NCBI GenBank assembly: GCA_001800945.1
Contig: MGWJ01000010.1
Location: 1-9,420, forward strand
Direction: 5' to 3'
From: Flavobacteria bacterium RIFCSPLOWO2_12_FULL_31_7
GTDB lineage: Bacteria > Bacteroidota > Bacteroidia > Flavobacteriales > Flavobacteriaceae
DNA: 9,420 nt
A model generated the notes under the pieces. It did no database searches and had not been told where the DNA came from. It saw only the letters and a program-made list of their open reading frames with translations. Below are positions 1-6,282 of this stretch, in pieces (within the stretch, counting starts at the first letter, position 1; each line of letters starts with the position of its first letter). The translations under genes were made by a program, and so were the position numbers.

Positions 1-45
1 TTTGTTAATTTGTTGAGTTATGAAATAGTAATTTTCAAAATTCAT
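1..45 (-). CDS. Possible N-terminus of a divergent gene cut by the left edge
   Basis: On the minus strand an ATG at 45-43 opens a frame with no stop to the edge of the window. It reads MNFENYYFITQQINK. Only 15 residues are visible, so no family can be named and the frame could be chance. In its favour, it would be divergent from the folK gene and leave a 66-bp gap, a reasonable size for a shared promoter region. No good TAnnTTTG element is visible in that gap on either strand. Confidence 0.25.
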   Translation of the reverse strand, partial: MNFENYYFITQQINK

Positions 46-111
46 TTTGACGAGAATTATCGAATTAAACGGATTTTAAAAAGACTCATTATTGCACATT
101 TATTTTTCTAA

Positions 112-1248
112 ATGAAATCACAAAATACAATCCTACTTTCTTTAGGCACAAATATGGGGCACAAATTGGAGAATTTGCTAACCTGTATTGAAGCTATTCA
201 TCATACTATTGCAACTGCAGTTAAAGTTTCAAAAGTGTATGAAACTCCAGCTTGGGGATTTGAAGGGGAAGCTTTTTACAATTGTGTCGTAACAATTCAT
301 ACACACAAATCGGCATCAAAAATATTGAATCAGATTTTAAAATTAGAGAAAGAATTAGGTCGAATTAGAAATCATTCTGGAAATTACGAATCTAGAAAAA
401 TTGACATTGACATCATATCGTTTAACGATGAAATAATTGAAACAGAAAGTTTAAAAATTCCTCATATTCATTTACAAGACAGAAAATTTGTTTTATTTCC
501 TTTGCGAGATGTGGCTCCGAAATGGCATCATCCAAAATTAAATAAATCGATTTCTGAACTACTTCTATCTTGTGAAGATACTTCTGAAATTATAGAAATC
601 GGACAGTTACATAATCCGATTGAAAATTTAGATTTCCAACAACTGAATTACATCGCTATTGAAGGAAATATTGGCGCAGGAAAAACCACTTTAGCCACAA
701 AAATTGCTGAAGATTGTAATGCAAAAACCGTTTTAGAACGATTTGCCGACAATCCGTTTTTACCTAAATTTTATAAAGACCAAAGCAGATATGCGTTTCC
801 TTTAGAAATGTCTTTTTTAGCCGATAGATACCAACAACTTTCGGATGATTTAGCGCAATTCGATTTATTTAAAGATTTTGTTGTGGCCGATTATCATATT
901 TTCAAATCGATAATTTTCGCTAAAGTTACCTTACAAGAAGACGAATTTCGTTTATACAAAACCATGTTTGACATCATGTACAAAGACATGCCAAAGCCTG
1001 ATTTATATGTGTATTTGTATCAAAATACTGAACGTTTATTGGCAAACATTAAAAAACGTGGTAGAAATTACGAACAAGAAATCCCTGCTGAATATTTAGA
1101 AAAAATCAATCGTGGTTATTTGGATTATATCAAAACACAAACGGATTTAAACGTATTAATTATCGATATTTCCGATTTAGATTTCGTAAAAAAACAAGAA
1201 GATTATATTTTTATTTTGAATGAGATTAATAAGAAAATCGTTTGCTAA
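112..1248 (+). CDS. folK: HPPK (FolK) fused to a deoxynucleoside kinase domain
   Basis: A two-domain cytoplasmic protein of 378 aa. Residues 1 to about 160 are 6-hydroxymethyl-7,8-dihydropterin pyrophosphokinase, which transfers pyrophosphate from ATP to the pterin in folate synthesis. Visible marks are the LSLGTNMG start, ETPAWGF (44-50), RKIDIDI with the metal-binding pair Asp98/Asp100, and PHIHLQDRKFVLFPL (117-131). Residues about 178-378 form a P-loop kinase of the deoxynucleoside kinase family: Walker A GNIGAGKT (185-192), probable catalytic Glu209 before DNPFLPKFY, ADRYQQ (237-242), and a lid-like KKRGRNYE (314-321). Stand-alone HPPKs are about 160 aa, so the extra length is the kinase. 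The D/E-R-S arginine expected in the kinase reads ADYH (259-262). The ATG follows CTAA directly, without a Shine-Dalgarno sequence, as is common in Bacteroidota. The HPPK assignment is strong. The kinase substrate is unknown. Confidence 0.93.
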   Translation: MKSQNTILLSLGTNMGHKLENLLTCIEAIHHTIATAVKVSKVYETPAWGFEGEAFYNCVVTIHTHKSASKILNQILKLEKELGRIRNHSGNYESRKIDIDIISFNDEIIETESLKIPHIHLQDRKFVLFPLRDVAPKWHHPKLNKSISELLLSCEDTSEIIEIGQLHNPIENLDFQQLNYIAIEGNIGAGKTTLATKIAEDCNAKTVLERFADNPFLPKFYKDQSRYAFPLEMSFLADRYQQLSDDLAQFDLFKDFVVADYHIFKSIIFAKVTLQEDEFRLYKTMFDIMYKDMPKPDLYVYLYQNTERLLANIKKRGRNYEQEIPAEYLEKINRGYLDYIKTQTDLNVLIIDISDLDFVKKQEDYIFILNEINKKIVC

Positions 1249-1340
1249 TTTATTTTTTTAAAAACATAGGCACATAGTTTTTTCACAAAAATGAGACGCT
1301 TCGCTTAAAATAGAAAACAATAGGAAATTTTCTCGAAAAC

Positions 1341-1402
1341 AATCCTTCTAATCCTTCTAATCCTTTCAATCTGCGTGAAATAAAACTTATATGACTTATA
1401 TG
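1341..1402. repeat. Intergenic 9-nt tandem repeat mosaic
   Basis: The gap between folK and the convergent methyltransferase gene holds 9-base units in series: AATCCTTCT (1341-1349), the same again (1350-1358), AATCCTTTC (1359-1367) and AATCTGCGT (1368-1376). After a short GAAATAAA spacer come two exact copies of ACTTATATG (1385-1393, 1394-1402). A looser repeat of ACATAG lies upstream at about 1264-1277. The whole gap 1249-1403 lacks an open frame of note and has no convincing GC-rich terminator hairpin, although two genes converge on it. Confidence 0.6.
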
Positions 1403-1403
1403 T

Positions 1404-1931
1404 TTATTTAAGTTTCTGAAACAAATCCCAAATTACAATTCCAGCACTTACCGAAATATTCAACGAATGCTTGCTTCCTAATTGCGGAATTTCAATCACA
1501 CCATCTGATAAATTAATTGCTTCTTGCGAAACACCTTTCACTTCGTTTCCAAAAATCAAGGCATATTTGGTTTCTATTTCTGGTTGAAATTCATCCAACA
1601 TAATCGCATTTTCCGTCTGCTCAATTGAGTAGATTTTCACGTTTTCTGCTTTTAATTTTGCTACCACTTCCAACACATCTTTGGCGTATTCCCAAGTTAC
1701 GGTTTCTGTAGCTCCTAAAGCTGTCTTATGAATTTCTTTATTTGGCGGAACAGCCGTAATTCCACATAAATAGATTTTCTCCACCAAAAAAGCATCAGAA
1801 GTTCTAAAAACAGAACCAATATTATGTAAACTTCTAATATCGTCTAACACAATAATTAATGGTGTTTTTTTTGCTTCTGCAAATTCTTCTTTACTAATAC
1901 GATTTAACTCGGCGTTGGCTAATTTTCTCAT
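1404..1931 (-). CDS. SpoU/TrmH-family RNA 2'-O-methyltransferase
   Basis: This 175-aa protein is a SPOUT-class enzyme that moves a methyl group from S-adenosylmethionine to a ribose 2'-OH in tRNA or rRNA. All three SpoU motifs are visible: motif 1 LHNIGSVFRTSDAF (35-48) with Asn37 and Arg43; motif 2 ALIFGNEVKGVS (124-135); and motif 3 IEIPQLGSKHSLNISVS (146-162), the part that forms the C-terminal trefoil knot. There is no extra N-terminal RNA-binding domain, so it is a minimal SpoU protein similar in size to TrmL or a short TrmH. The exact target nucleotide (for example Gm18 or position 34 of tRNA) cannot be read from the sequence, so no symbol is given. It is divergent from mutS and convergent with folK. 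The start is well supported by a promoter placed directly upstream. Confidence 0.92.
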   Translation of the reverse strand: MRKLANAELNRISKEEFAEAKKTPLIIVLDDIRSLHNIGSVFRTSDAFLVEKIYLCGITAVPPNKEIHKTALGATETVTWEYAKDVLEVVAKLKAENVKIYSIEQTENAIMLDEFQPEIETKYALIFGNEVKGVSQEAINLSDGVIEIPQLGSKHSLNISVSAGIVIWDLFQKLK

Positions 1932-1935
1932 GCTG

Positions 1936-1965
1936 CAAAAATATAGATAATTTTCAATTAGTCAA
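1936..1965 (-). promoter_or_regulatory. Bacteroidota-type promoter of the methyltransferase gene
   Basis: On the minus strand a TTG (1965-1963) is followed after exactly 19 bases by TATTTTTG (1943-1936), matching the TAnnTTTG -7 element. Only four bases (CAGC) separate the element from the ATG at 1931-1929. A start site a few bases downstream of the -7 element would therefore fall at or next to the start codon, which suggests a leaderless or nearly leaderless mRNA. Confidence 0.6.
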
Positions 1966-2055
1966 TGTGTCGATGTGCCAATTTTAAAAACGAGTACATC
2001 GATTTAATACATTCACTGGGTTGCTAAAGACAGTATTGAGCAAATATTTTTTCCG

Positions 2056-2106
2056 ACACAGATTTAAGAAATTTCCATAATTTCTATAATTTCTCCTATC
2101 TGTGTT
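2056..2106. repeat. Intergenic 9-nt repeat block closed by an 8-bp inverted repeat
   Basis: Within the divergent methyltransferase-mutS gap are three 9-base units, ATTTCCATA (2071-2079), ATTTCTATA (2080-2088) and ATTTCTCCT (2089-2097), followed by ATCTGTGTT (2098-2106). The block is bracketed by a perfect 8-bp inverted repeat, ACACAGAT (2056-2063) and ATCTGTGT (2098-2105). The layout (three 9-mers, then ATCTGYGT) matches the block at 1341-1376 on the other side of the methyltransferase gene. Confidence 0.5.
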
Positions 2107-2197
2107 CCCTATTTTTTAACTTAAAATTGAATTTTGACATTGTAATTGGTATTGAATTTTGAAATTACTAACTTCGCCAGCACTAAAATTTTCAATT

Positions 2198-4822
2198 GTG
2201 GCTAAAAAATCAGCATCCGAAATTAAAGAAAAGGAACCAAAAGTATCACCGTTAATGCAACAATATAACACCATTAAGGCGAAATATCCTGATGCGTGTT
2301 TGTTATTTCGTGTAGGTGATTTTTATGAAACTTTCGGTGAAGATGCGATTCGTGCTTCAAGGATTTTAGGTATCACTTTAACCAAACGTGGTAATGGAAG
2401 TGAAAGCGAAACCGCTTTAGCAGGATTTCCACATCATTCTATCAACACGTATTTACCTAAATTAGTCAAAGCCGGACTTCGAGTAGCCATTTGCGATCAA
2501 TTGGAAGATCCAAAAATGACTAAAACAATTGTGAAACGTGGTGTTACGGAATTAGTAACTCCAGGAGTTTCTTTTAACGATGACATTTTACAATCGAAAT
2601 CCAATAACTTTTTAGCGGCTGTATTTTTAGGTAAGAAAACGAACGGAATTACTTTTTTAGATGTTTCCACTGGTGAATTTTTAACCGCTGAAGGAAACGA
2701 AGAATATATTGACAAGTTGTTGCAAAATTTCCGACCAAGTGAAGTCTTGGTTTCTAAGCAACAAAAAGCCGATTTCAAAAACCATTTCGGAGAAGATTTT
2801 CATGTTTTCTATTTGGAAGATTGGATTTACAAAGAAGATTATGCTTTTGAAAGTTTGACGAAACATTTTCAAACCAATTCGTTAAAAGGTTTCGGTGTTG
2901 ATGATTTCAACGAAGCAATTATTTCTTCTGGTGCGATTTTGTATTATTTATCAGAAACGCAACATAATAAAATTCAGCACATTACCAACATTCAACGTAT
3001 TGCAGAAGATGCTTATGTTTGGATGGATCGCTTTACGATTCGCAACTTAGAATTATATCACAGTTACAATCCGAACGCGGTGACATTAATTGATGTGATT
3101 GACAAAACACTTTCGCCGATGGGTTCAAGATTATTGAAACGCTGGTTGGCTTTACCTTTGAAAGATATTAATAAAATCAGAGGTCGTCATGAAGTAGTGG
3201 CGTATTTAAAAGAAAATTCAGAAGAGTTAAACCAAATTCAATATCAAATTAAACAAATTTCCGATTTGGAACGTTTGATTTCGAAAGTGGCGACAGGAAA
3301 AGTTTCTCCAAGAGAAGTCATACATTTGAAAGATTCGTTAGATGCCATTATTCCAATAAAAACATTGGCTTTACAATCTAAAAATGAAGCGTTAAAAACC
3401 ATTGGCGATAGTTTGCATGCGTGCGAATTGTTAAGAGAAAAAATTGGTTCGACATTAAATCCGGATGCTCCAGTTGCCATTAACAAAGGAAATGCAATTG
3501 CTACAGGTGTAAATGCCGAATTAGATGAATTACGAACCATTTCTTCAACAGGAAAAGGTTATTTGGAAGCCTTAGAAAAACGTGAAAGTGAAGCCACTGG
3601 AATTCCATCCTTAAAAATATCATTTAATAATGTTTTTGGCTATTACATTGAAGTTCGAAACACACATAAAGATAAAGTTCCTACGGAATGGATTAGAAAG
3701 CAGACTTTGGTCAACGCAGAAAGATACATTACAGAAGAATTAAAAGAATACGAATCGAAAATTCTAGGTGCGGAAGATAAAATTTCACAACTAGAAAGCA
3801 TGTTGTACGAACAATTGGTAAATTGGATGGCAACTTATATTAAACCCGTTCAATTAAATGCCAATTTAGTAGCACAAATTGATTGTTTGCAAAGTTTTGC
3901 ACAAATGGCGATTGAAAATAAATATGTGCAACCAGAAATTGATGACACATTCGATTTAGAAATTAAAGAAGGACGACACCCAGTTATTGAAAAACAATTG
4001 CCAGTTGGAACGCCTTATATTTCTAACGATGTATTTTTAGATAGAGCAACCCAACAATTAATTATGATTACTGGTCCGAATATGTCGGGTAAATCTGCGA
4101 TTTTACGTCAAACGGCTTTAATTGTGTTATTAGCGCAAATGGGAAGTTTTGTTCCAGCGGAAAATGTGAGAATGGGTGTTGTAGATAAGATTTTTACTCG
4201 TGTTGGTGCGAGCGATAATATTTCAATGGGTGAATCGACATTTATGGTGGAAATGAATGAAACCGCTTCGATTTTGAACAATATTTCAGAAAGAAGTTTG
4301 GTTTTATTAGATGAAATCGGAAGAGGAACCTCAACGTATGACGGAATCTCTATTGCTTGGGCTATTGCCGAATATTTACATGAACATCCTAGCAAAGCCA
4401 AAACACTTTTCGCCACACATTATCACGAATTAAATGAAATGGAAGCTATTTTTGATAGAGTTCAGAATTTTAATGTTTCGGTAAAAGAATTAAAGGACAC
4501 GGTTTTATTCATCAGAAAATTAGTAAAAGGCGGAAGCGAACACAGTTTCGGAATCCACGTAGCGAAAATGGCTGGAATGCCACAAACCGTGATTCAAAAA
4601 GCGCAAAAAATATTAAAAAAATTAGAAAAAGATCATTCCGGAGAAGCTTTGAACGGAATTAAAGCTGAAAAAGATGAAATGCAATTGAGTTTTTTCAATT
4701 TAGATGATCCCTTATTAGAAGACATTAAAGAAGAAATTATGAATATCGACATCAATACCTTGACTCCTGTGGAAGCTTTGATGAAATTGAATGAAATAAA
4801 AAGGATGATTTCTAAAAAATAA
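2198..4822 (+). CDS. mutS: DNA mismatch repair ATPase MutS
   Basis: MutS binds mispairs and small loops as a dimer and uses ATP to recruit MutL. From the GTG start it is 874 aa, near the E. coli length of 853. Domain I carries the mismatch-probing GDFYE, with Phe42-x-Glu44. Connector, lever and clamp regions follow to about residue 590. The ATPase domain has Walker A GPNMSGKS (626-633), Walker B LLDEIGRGTS with Asp705/Glu706, and ATHYHE with His741. Near the C-terminus QLSFF (829-833) looks like a sliding-clamp-binding motif, followed by a short helical tail (LTPVEALMKLNEIKRM) like the tetramerisation region of other MutS proteins. The frame is also open from a TTG at 2159 (13 more residues). 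I prefer GTG because the protein then begins (M)AKKSAS, similar to the MAxK start I recall for flavobacterial MutS; this is from memory. The frame is intact. Confidence 0.96.
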   Translation: MAKKSASEIKEKEPKVSPLMQQYNTIKAKYPDACLLFRVGDFYETFGEDAIRASRILGITLTKRGNGSESETALAGFPHHSINTYLPKLVKAGLRVAICDQLEDPKMTKTIVKRGVTELVTPGVSFNDDILQSKSNNFLAAVFLGKKTNGITFLDVSTGEFLTAEGNEEYIDKLLQNFRPSEVLVSKQQKADFKNHFGEDFHVFYLEDWIYKEDYAFESLTKHFQTNSLKGFGVDDFNEAIISSGAILYYLSETQHNKIQHITNIQRIAEDAYVWMDRFTIRNLELYHSYNPNAVTLIDVIDKTLSPMGSRLLKRWLALPLKDINKIRGRHEVVAYLKENSEELNQIQYQIKQISDLERLISKVATGKVSPREVIHLKDSLDAIIPIKTLALQSKNEALKTIGDSLHACELLREKIGSTLNPDAPVAINKGNAIATGVNAELDELRTISSTGKGYLEALEKRESEATGIPSLKISFNNVFGYYIEVRNTHKDKVPTEWIRKQTLVNAERYITEELKEYESKILGAEDKISQLESMLYEQLVNWMATYIKPVQLNANLVAQIDCLQSFAQMAIENKYVQPEIDDTFDLEIKEGRHPVIEKQLPVGTPYISNDVFLDRATQQLIMITGPNMSGKSAILRQTALIVLLAQMGSFVPAENVRMGVVDKIFTRVGASDNISMGESTFMVEMNETASILNNISERSLVLLDEIGRGTSTYDGISIAWAIAEYLHEHPSKAKTLFATHYHELNEMEAIFDRVQNFNVSVKELKDTVLFIRKLVKGGSEHSFGIHVAKMAGMPQTVIQKAQKILKKLEKDHSGEALNGIKAEKDEMQLSFFNLDDPLLEDIKEEIMNIDINTLTPVEALMKLNEIKRMISKK

Positions 4823-4886
4823 ATTTTGTTAAACTTTTAATTATCAGAATTTTAAAATTATATTATTTTTTTTATTCAAAAAGTGC

Positions 4887-4916
4887 TTGTGTGTGTAAAA
4901 ATATGTTTTATATTTG
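4887..4916 (+). promoter_or_regulatory. Promoter of the tRNA-Gly/Leu/Leu unit
   Basis: TTG (4887-4889), 19 bases, then TATATTTG (4909-4916) gives a full match to the Bacteroidota sigma-A consensus TTG-N19-TAnnTTTG. The next bases are CAC. It lies in the mutS-tRNA gap with transcription directed to the tRNAs. The expected start near 4921-4923 gives a leader of about 40 bases before the tRNA-Gly gene. Confidence 0.75.
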
Positions 4917-4923
4917 CACTCGC

Positions 4924-4937
4924 AATTCGAAAGAATT
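4924..4937 (+). other. Small leader hairpin with a GAAA tetraloop
   Basis: AATTC (4924-4928) and GAATT (4933-4937) form a 5-bp stem closed by C-G around GAAA, a GNRA-type loop. It would lie at the very 5' end of the tRNA precursor. It may protect the 5' end or guide trimming; this is inference from position only. Confidence 0.35.
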
Positions 4938-4963
4938 ACAAACGTTCATAAAAATAAAATTAC

Positions 4964-5036
4964 GCGAAAATAGCTCAGCTGGTAGAGCGCGACCTTGCCA
5001 AGGTCGAGGTCGCGGGTTCGAGCCCCGTTTTTCGCT
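4964..5036 (+). tRNA. tRNA-Gly (anticodon GCC)
   Basis: A complete 73-base cloverleaf. The acceptor stem GCGAAAA (4964-4970) pairs with TTTTCGC (5029-5035), and the discriminator base is T5036. The D arm is GCTC...GAGC. The anticodon stem CGACC/GGTCG holds the loop TTGCCAA, with anticodon GCC at 4997-4999. The T arm GCGGG/CCCGT surrounds TTCGAGC. The CCA end is not encoded. The tRNA reads GGC and GGU codons. It is first in a three-tRNA transcript. Confidence 0.96.
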
Positions 5037-5052
5037 CAATAAATAAAATTTT

Positions 5053-5138
5053 GCTTGAGTGGTGGAATTGGTAGACACGCTGGACTTAAAATCCAGTGAG
5101 CAGTAATGCTCGTGCGGGTTCAAGTCCCGCCTTGAGTA
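5053..5138 (+). tRNA. tRNA-Leu (anticodon TAA), copy 1
   Basis: An 86-base class II tRNA with a long variable arm. The acceptor 5' strand GCTTGAG (5053-5059) pairs with CTTGAGT (5131-5137) using several G-T pairs, and the discriminator is A5138, as expected for Leu. The anticodon stem CTGGA/TCCAG holds CTTAAAA, with TAA at 5087-5089. The variable arm stem is GAGC (5098-5101) with GCTC (5108-5111). The T arm is GCGGG-TTCAAGT-CCCGC. CCA is not encoded. The tRNA reads UUA, a main Leu codon in AT-rich genomes, which may explain two copies. Confidence 0.96.
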
Positions 5139-5142
5139 CTAA

Positions 5143-5160
5143 TACTTTCTGAGGAAAGTA
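5143..5160 (+). other. Hairpin in the spacer after tRNA-Leu copy 1
   Basis: TACTTTC (5143-5149) and GAAAGTA (5154-5160) form a perfect 7-bp stem with the loop TGAG, four bases past the tRNA 3' end. No run of T follows (CATCAAAATTTT), so it should not stop transcription. It may be a processing signal or a decayed terminator from the time when this copy ended the transcript. Confidence 0.4.
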
Positions 5161-5192
5161 CATCAAAATTTTAAATATATTACCAATAAGTT

Positions 5193-5278
5193 GCTTGAGT
5201 GGTGGAATTGGTAGACACGCTGGACTTAAAATCCAGTGGGTAGTAATACCCGTGCGGGTTCAAGTCCCGCCTTGAGTA
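5193..5278 (+). tRNA. tRNA-Leu (anticodon TAA), copy 2
   Basis: Identical to copy 1 except in the variable arm, where the stem is GGGT (5238-5241) with ACCC (5248-5251) in place of GAGC with GCTC. Both versions pair fully over 4 bp around the same loop AGTAAT. The anticodon TAA is at 5227-5229 and the discriminator is A5278. It is the last gene of the tRNA unit and is followed at once by a strong terminator. Confidence 0.96.
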
Positions 5279-5280
5279 CT

Positions 5281-5314
5281 AAAAGCTTCAAACTTTGTTT
5301 GGAGCTTTTTTTTT
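5281..5314 (+). terminator. Intrinsic terminator of the tRNA unit
   Basis: AAAAGCTTCAAAC (5281-5293) pairs with GTTTGGAGCTTTT (5297-5309), giving 13 bp with one G-T pair and the loop TTT. A run of nine T (5306-5314) overlaps the end of the stem. It begins two bases after the discriminator base of tRNA-Leu copy 2. Confidence 0.9.
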
Positions 5315-5348
5315 GTTTATATACATTTAAAAGCAACACAATCTTTAC

Positions 5349-5837
5349 ATGGAAAGAAAAATAACAACTCGAATTATTGCATTTAATTTAATTATCACAA
5401 GTATTATTTTCCTTGACCTTACACTACCAGGCAAAGAACAAAAAGCCAAGGAAATAGACTCAATTTACACCTTCACCGAAGTCTCCGGACAAGGCAAAAC
5501 AAGAACAGCAGACCAAAAAAACATACTAGAATTAACCACAGGAGAAAGATACCGAATTGGAAGATTTCCCGACAAAGAATACATCAAAAACACCAAAATA
5601 ATAATGATTGAATCCGCCTTATCAAACAACATCAATCAAATAAAAGTTTATGATAAAGAATGGAAAAAAATTAACATTGGACTATTTTCAAATCTACTAA
5701 TTTTTGGAACTTTATTACTATCAACTCTTATCACTCTTATCAACATATTCAAAAGCAACAAAATATTAAATATTGGACTAATACTTTCAATGATGTTTAA
5801 CGGAATAATAGCAATGATATATCATTTTATCTTCTAA
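5349..5837 (+). CDS. Unrecognised membrane protein, about three helices
   Basis: I do not recognise the family of this 162-aa protein. A hydrophobic segment at about 8-26 is a signal anchor. A polar, charged stretch at about 27-108 follows (GKEQKAKEIDS, ELTTGERYRIGRFPDKEY). Two more helices lie at about 110-134 and 139-161. With basic residues at the N-terminus (MERK), the polar part probably lies outside the inner membrane. It may be a small beta-type domain, but that is a guess. Codon use differs from its neighbours: by my count 12 of 30 Ile codons are ATA, against about four in the whole of mutS. It follows the tRNA terminator by 34 bp. The best promoter match, TACATTTA (5322-5329) with a TTG 20 bases upstream inside the terminator, is weak. 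The ATG at 5349 is the first in frame. It may be a recently acquired or lineage-specific gene. Confidence 0.7.
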   Translation: MERKITTRIIAFNLIITSIIFLDLTLPGKEQKAKEIDSIYTFTEVSGQGKTRTADQKNILELTTGERYRIGRFPDKEYIKNTKIIMIESALSNNINQIKVYDKEWKKINIGLFSNLLIFGTLLLSTLITLINIFKSNKILNIGLILSMMFNGIIAMIYHFIF

Positions 5838-5913
5838 AAACCAAATTCATTTAATAATTAATTTTATTGGGATTTTATTCTTTTATTTGCTATTTACAAT
5901 TTAAACCTAAATA

Positions 5914-6282
5914 ATGGCAACCTTTGTAATCAGTAAAAAACTTAGCGGACATTATAAATACGAATTAACTTCTCGTAGAGGAAAAACCATTTTTATTAGC
6001 AACGCGTTTGAATTACGTTTTGAATGTGAAGACGAAATTGAATTACTTAAGAAATCAATTGATAAATTATTTTTTATGCGTTTTCGTTCGCCAGCAGGAA
6101 AATTCTACTTTAAAATCATTTTAAATGATAAAGAAGTAGCCGTTAGCCGAAAATACTCCACTCAATTAATGCTAGAAAAAGGAATTAATGAAATTTTAAA
6201 GTACGGCGCAAAAGCCGAATATTTAGATTTTTCAAAATCTCAAGATATTTTTCCGCCAGCGGAGGATGTTTTTGGGAACTAA
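5914..6282 (+). CDS. YegP-like protein with two DUF1508 repeats
   Basis: A soluble 122-aa protein made of two related halves of about 48 residues. The first (about 3-50) has SGHYKYELTSRRGKTIFIS. The second (about 55-102) has PAGKFYFKIILNDKEVAVS and then RKYSTQLMLEKGINEILK. The pattern G-x-[YF]-x-[FY]-x-[LI], a polar turn and [IV]-x-x-S is that of DUF1508/YegP, whose E. coli member is about 110 aa and also duplicated. The biochemical role of the family is not established to my knowledge. The first half lacks the usual S-x-x-Y/GI pattern after the hairpin and reads NAFELRFECEDEIELLKKS, so it is more diverged. The gene stands 76 bp after the membrane-protein gene with only AT-rich sequence between. 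The ATG follows CCTAAATA. It is convergent with the lipoprotein gene. Confidence 0.85.
   Translation: MATFVISKKLSGHYKYELTSRRGKTIFISNAFELRFECEDEIELLKKSIDKLFFMRFRSPAGKFYFKIILNDKEVAVSRKYSTQLMLEKGINEILKYGAKAEYLDFSKSQDIFPPAEDVFGN

Larger units (their letters stand above)
5051..5282 (+). repeat. Tandem duplication of the tRNA-Leu gene (two 92-bp copies)
   Basis: Bases 5051-5142 and 5191-5282 match at 88 of 92 positions, 140 bp apart start to start. The match covers the whole tRNA gene plus two bases before it and four after it (CTAA). The spacer 5143-5190 is not repeated. The four differences (5099/5239, 5101/5241, 5108/5248, 5110/5250) all lie in the variable-arm stem. Confidence 0.9.

Noticed and set aside
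1970..2002. 7-bp inverted repeat TCGATGT/ACATCGA upstream of the methyltransferase promoter
   Set aside because: The 19-base loop and lack of any T-run or known operator shape make it no better than expected by chance in AT-rich DNA.
2497..4416. Four minus-strand open frames inside mutS
   Set aside because: They lie opposite conserved MutS motifs, have no family features and no promoters, and are shadows.
4823..4886. mutS terminator in the AT-rich stretch before the tRNA promoter
   Set aside because: Only the palindrome AATTTTAAAATT and a T-run are present, with no GC pairs in the stem, so it is too weak to list.
4908..5123. Minus-strand open frame across the tRNA genes
   Set aside because: It is a chance frame over tRNA-Gly and tRNA-Leu copy 1. 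Peptides such as RGSNPRPRPWQGRAL are the well-known translation of tRNA sequence.
5051..5282. Direct repeats at a tRNA gene as attachment sites of an integrated element
   Set aside because: The copies are complete tRNA genes only 140 bp apart, with no integrase or cargo between them, and I see no partial copy of the tRNA 3' end further downstream.
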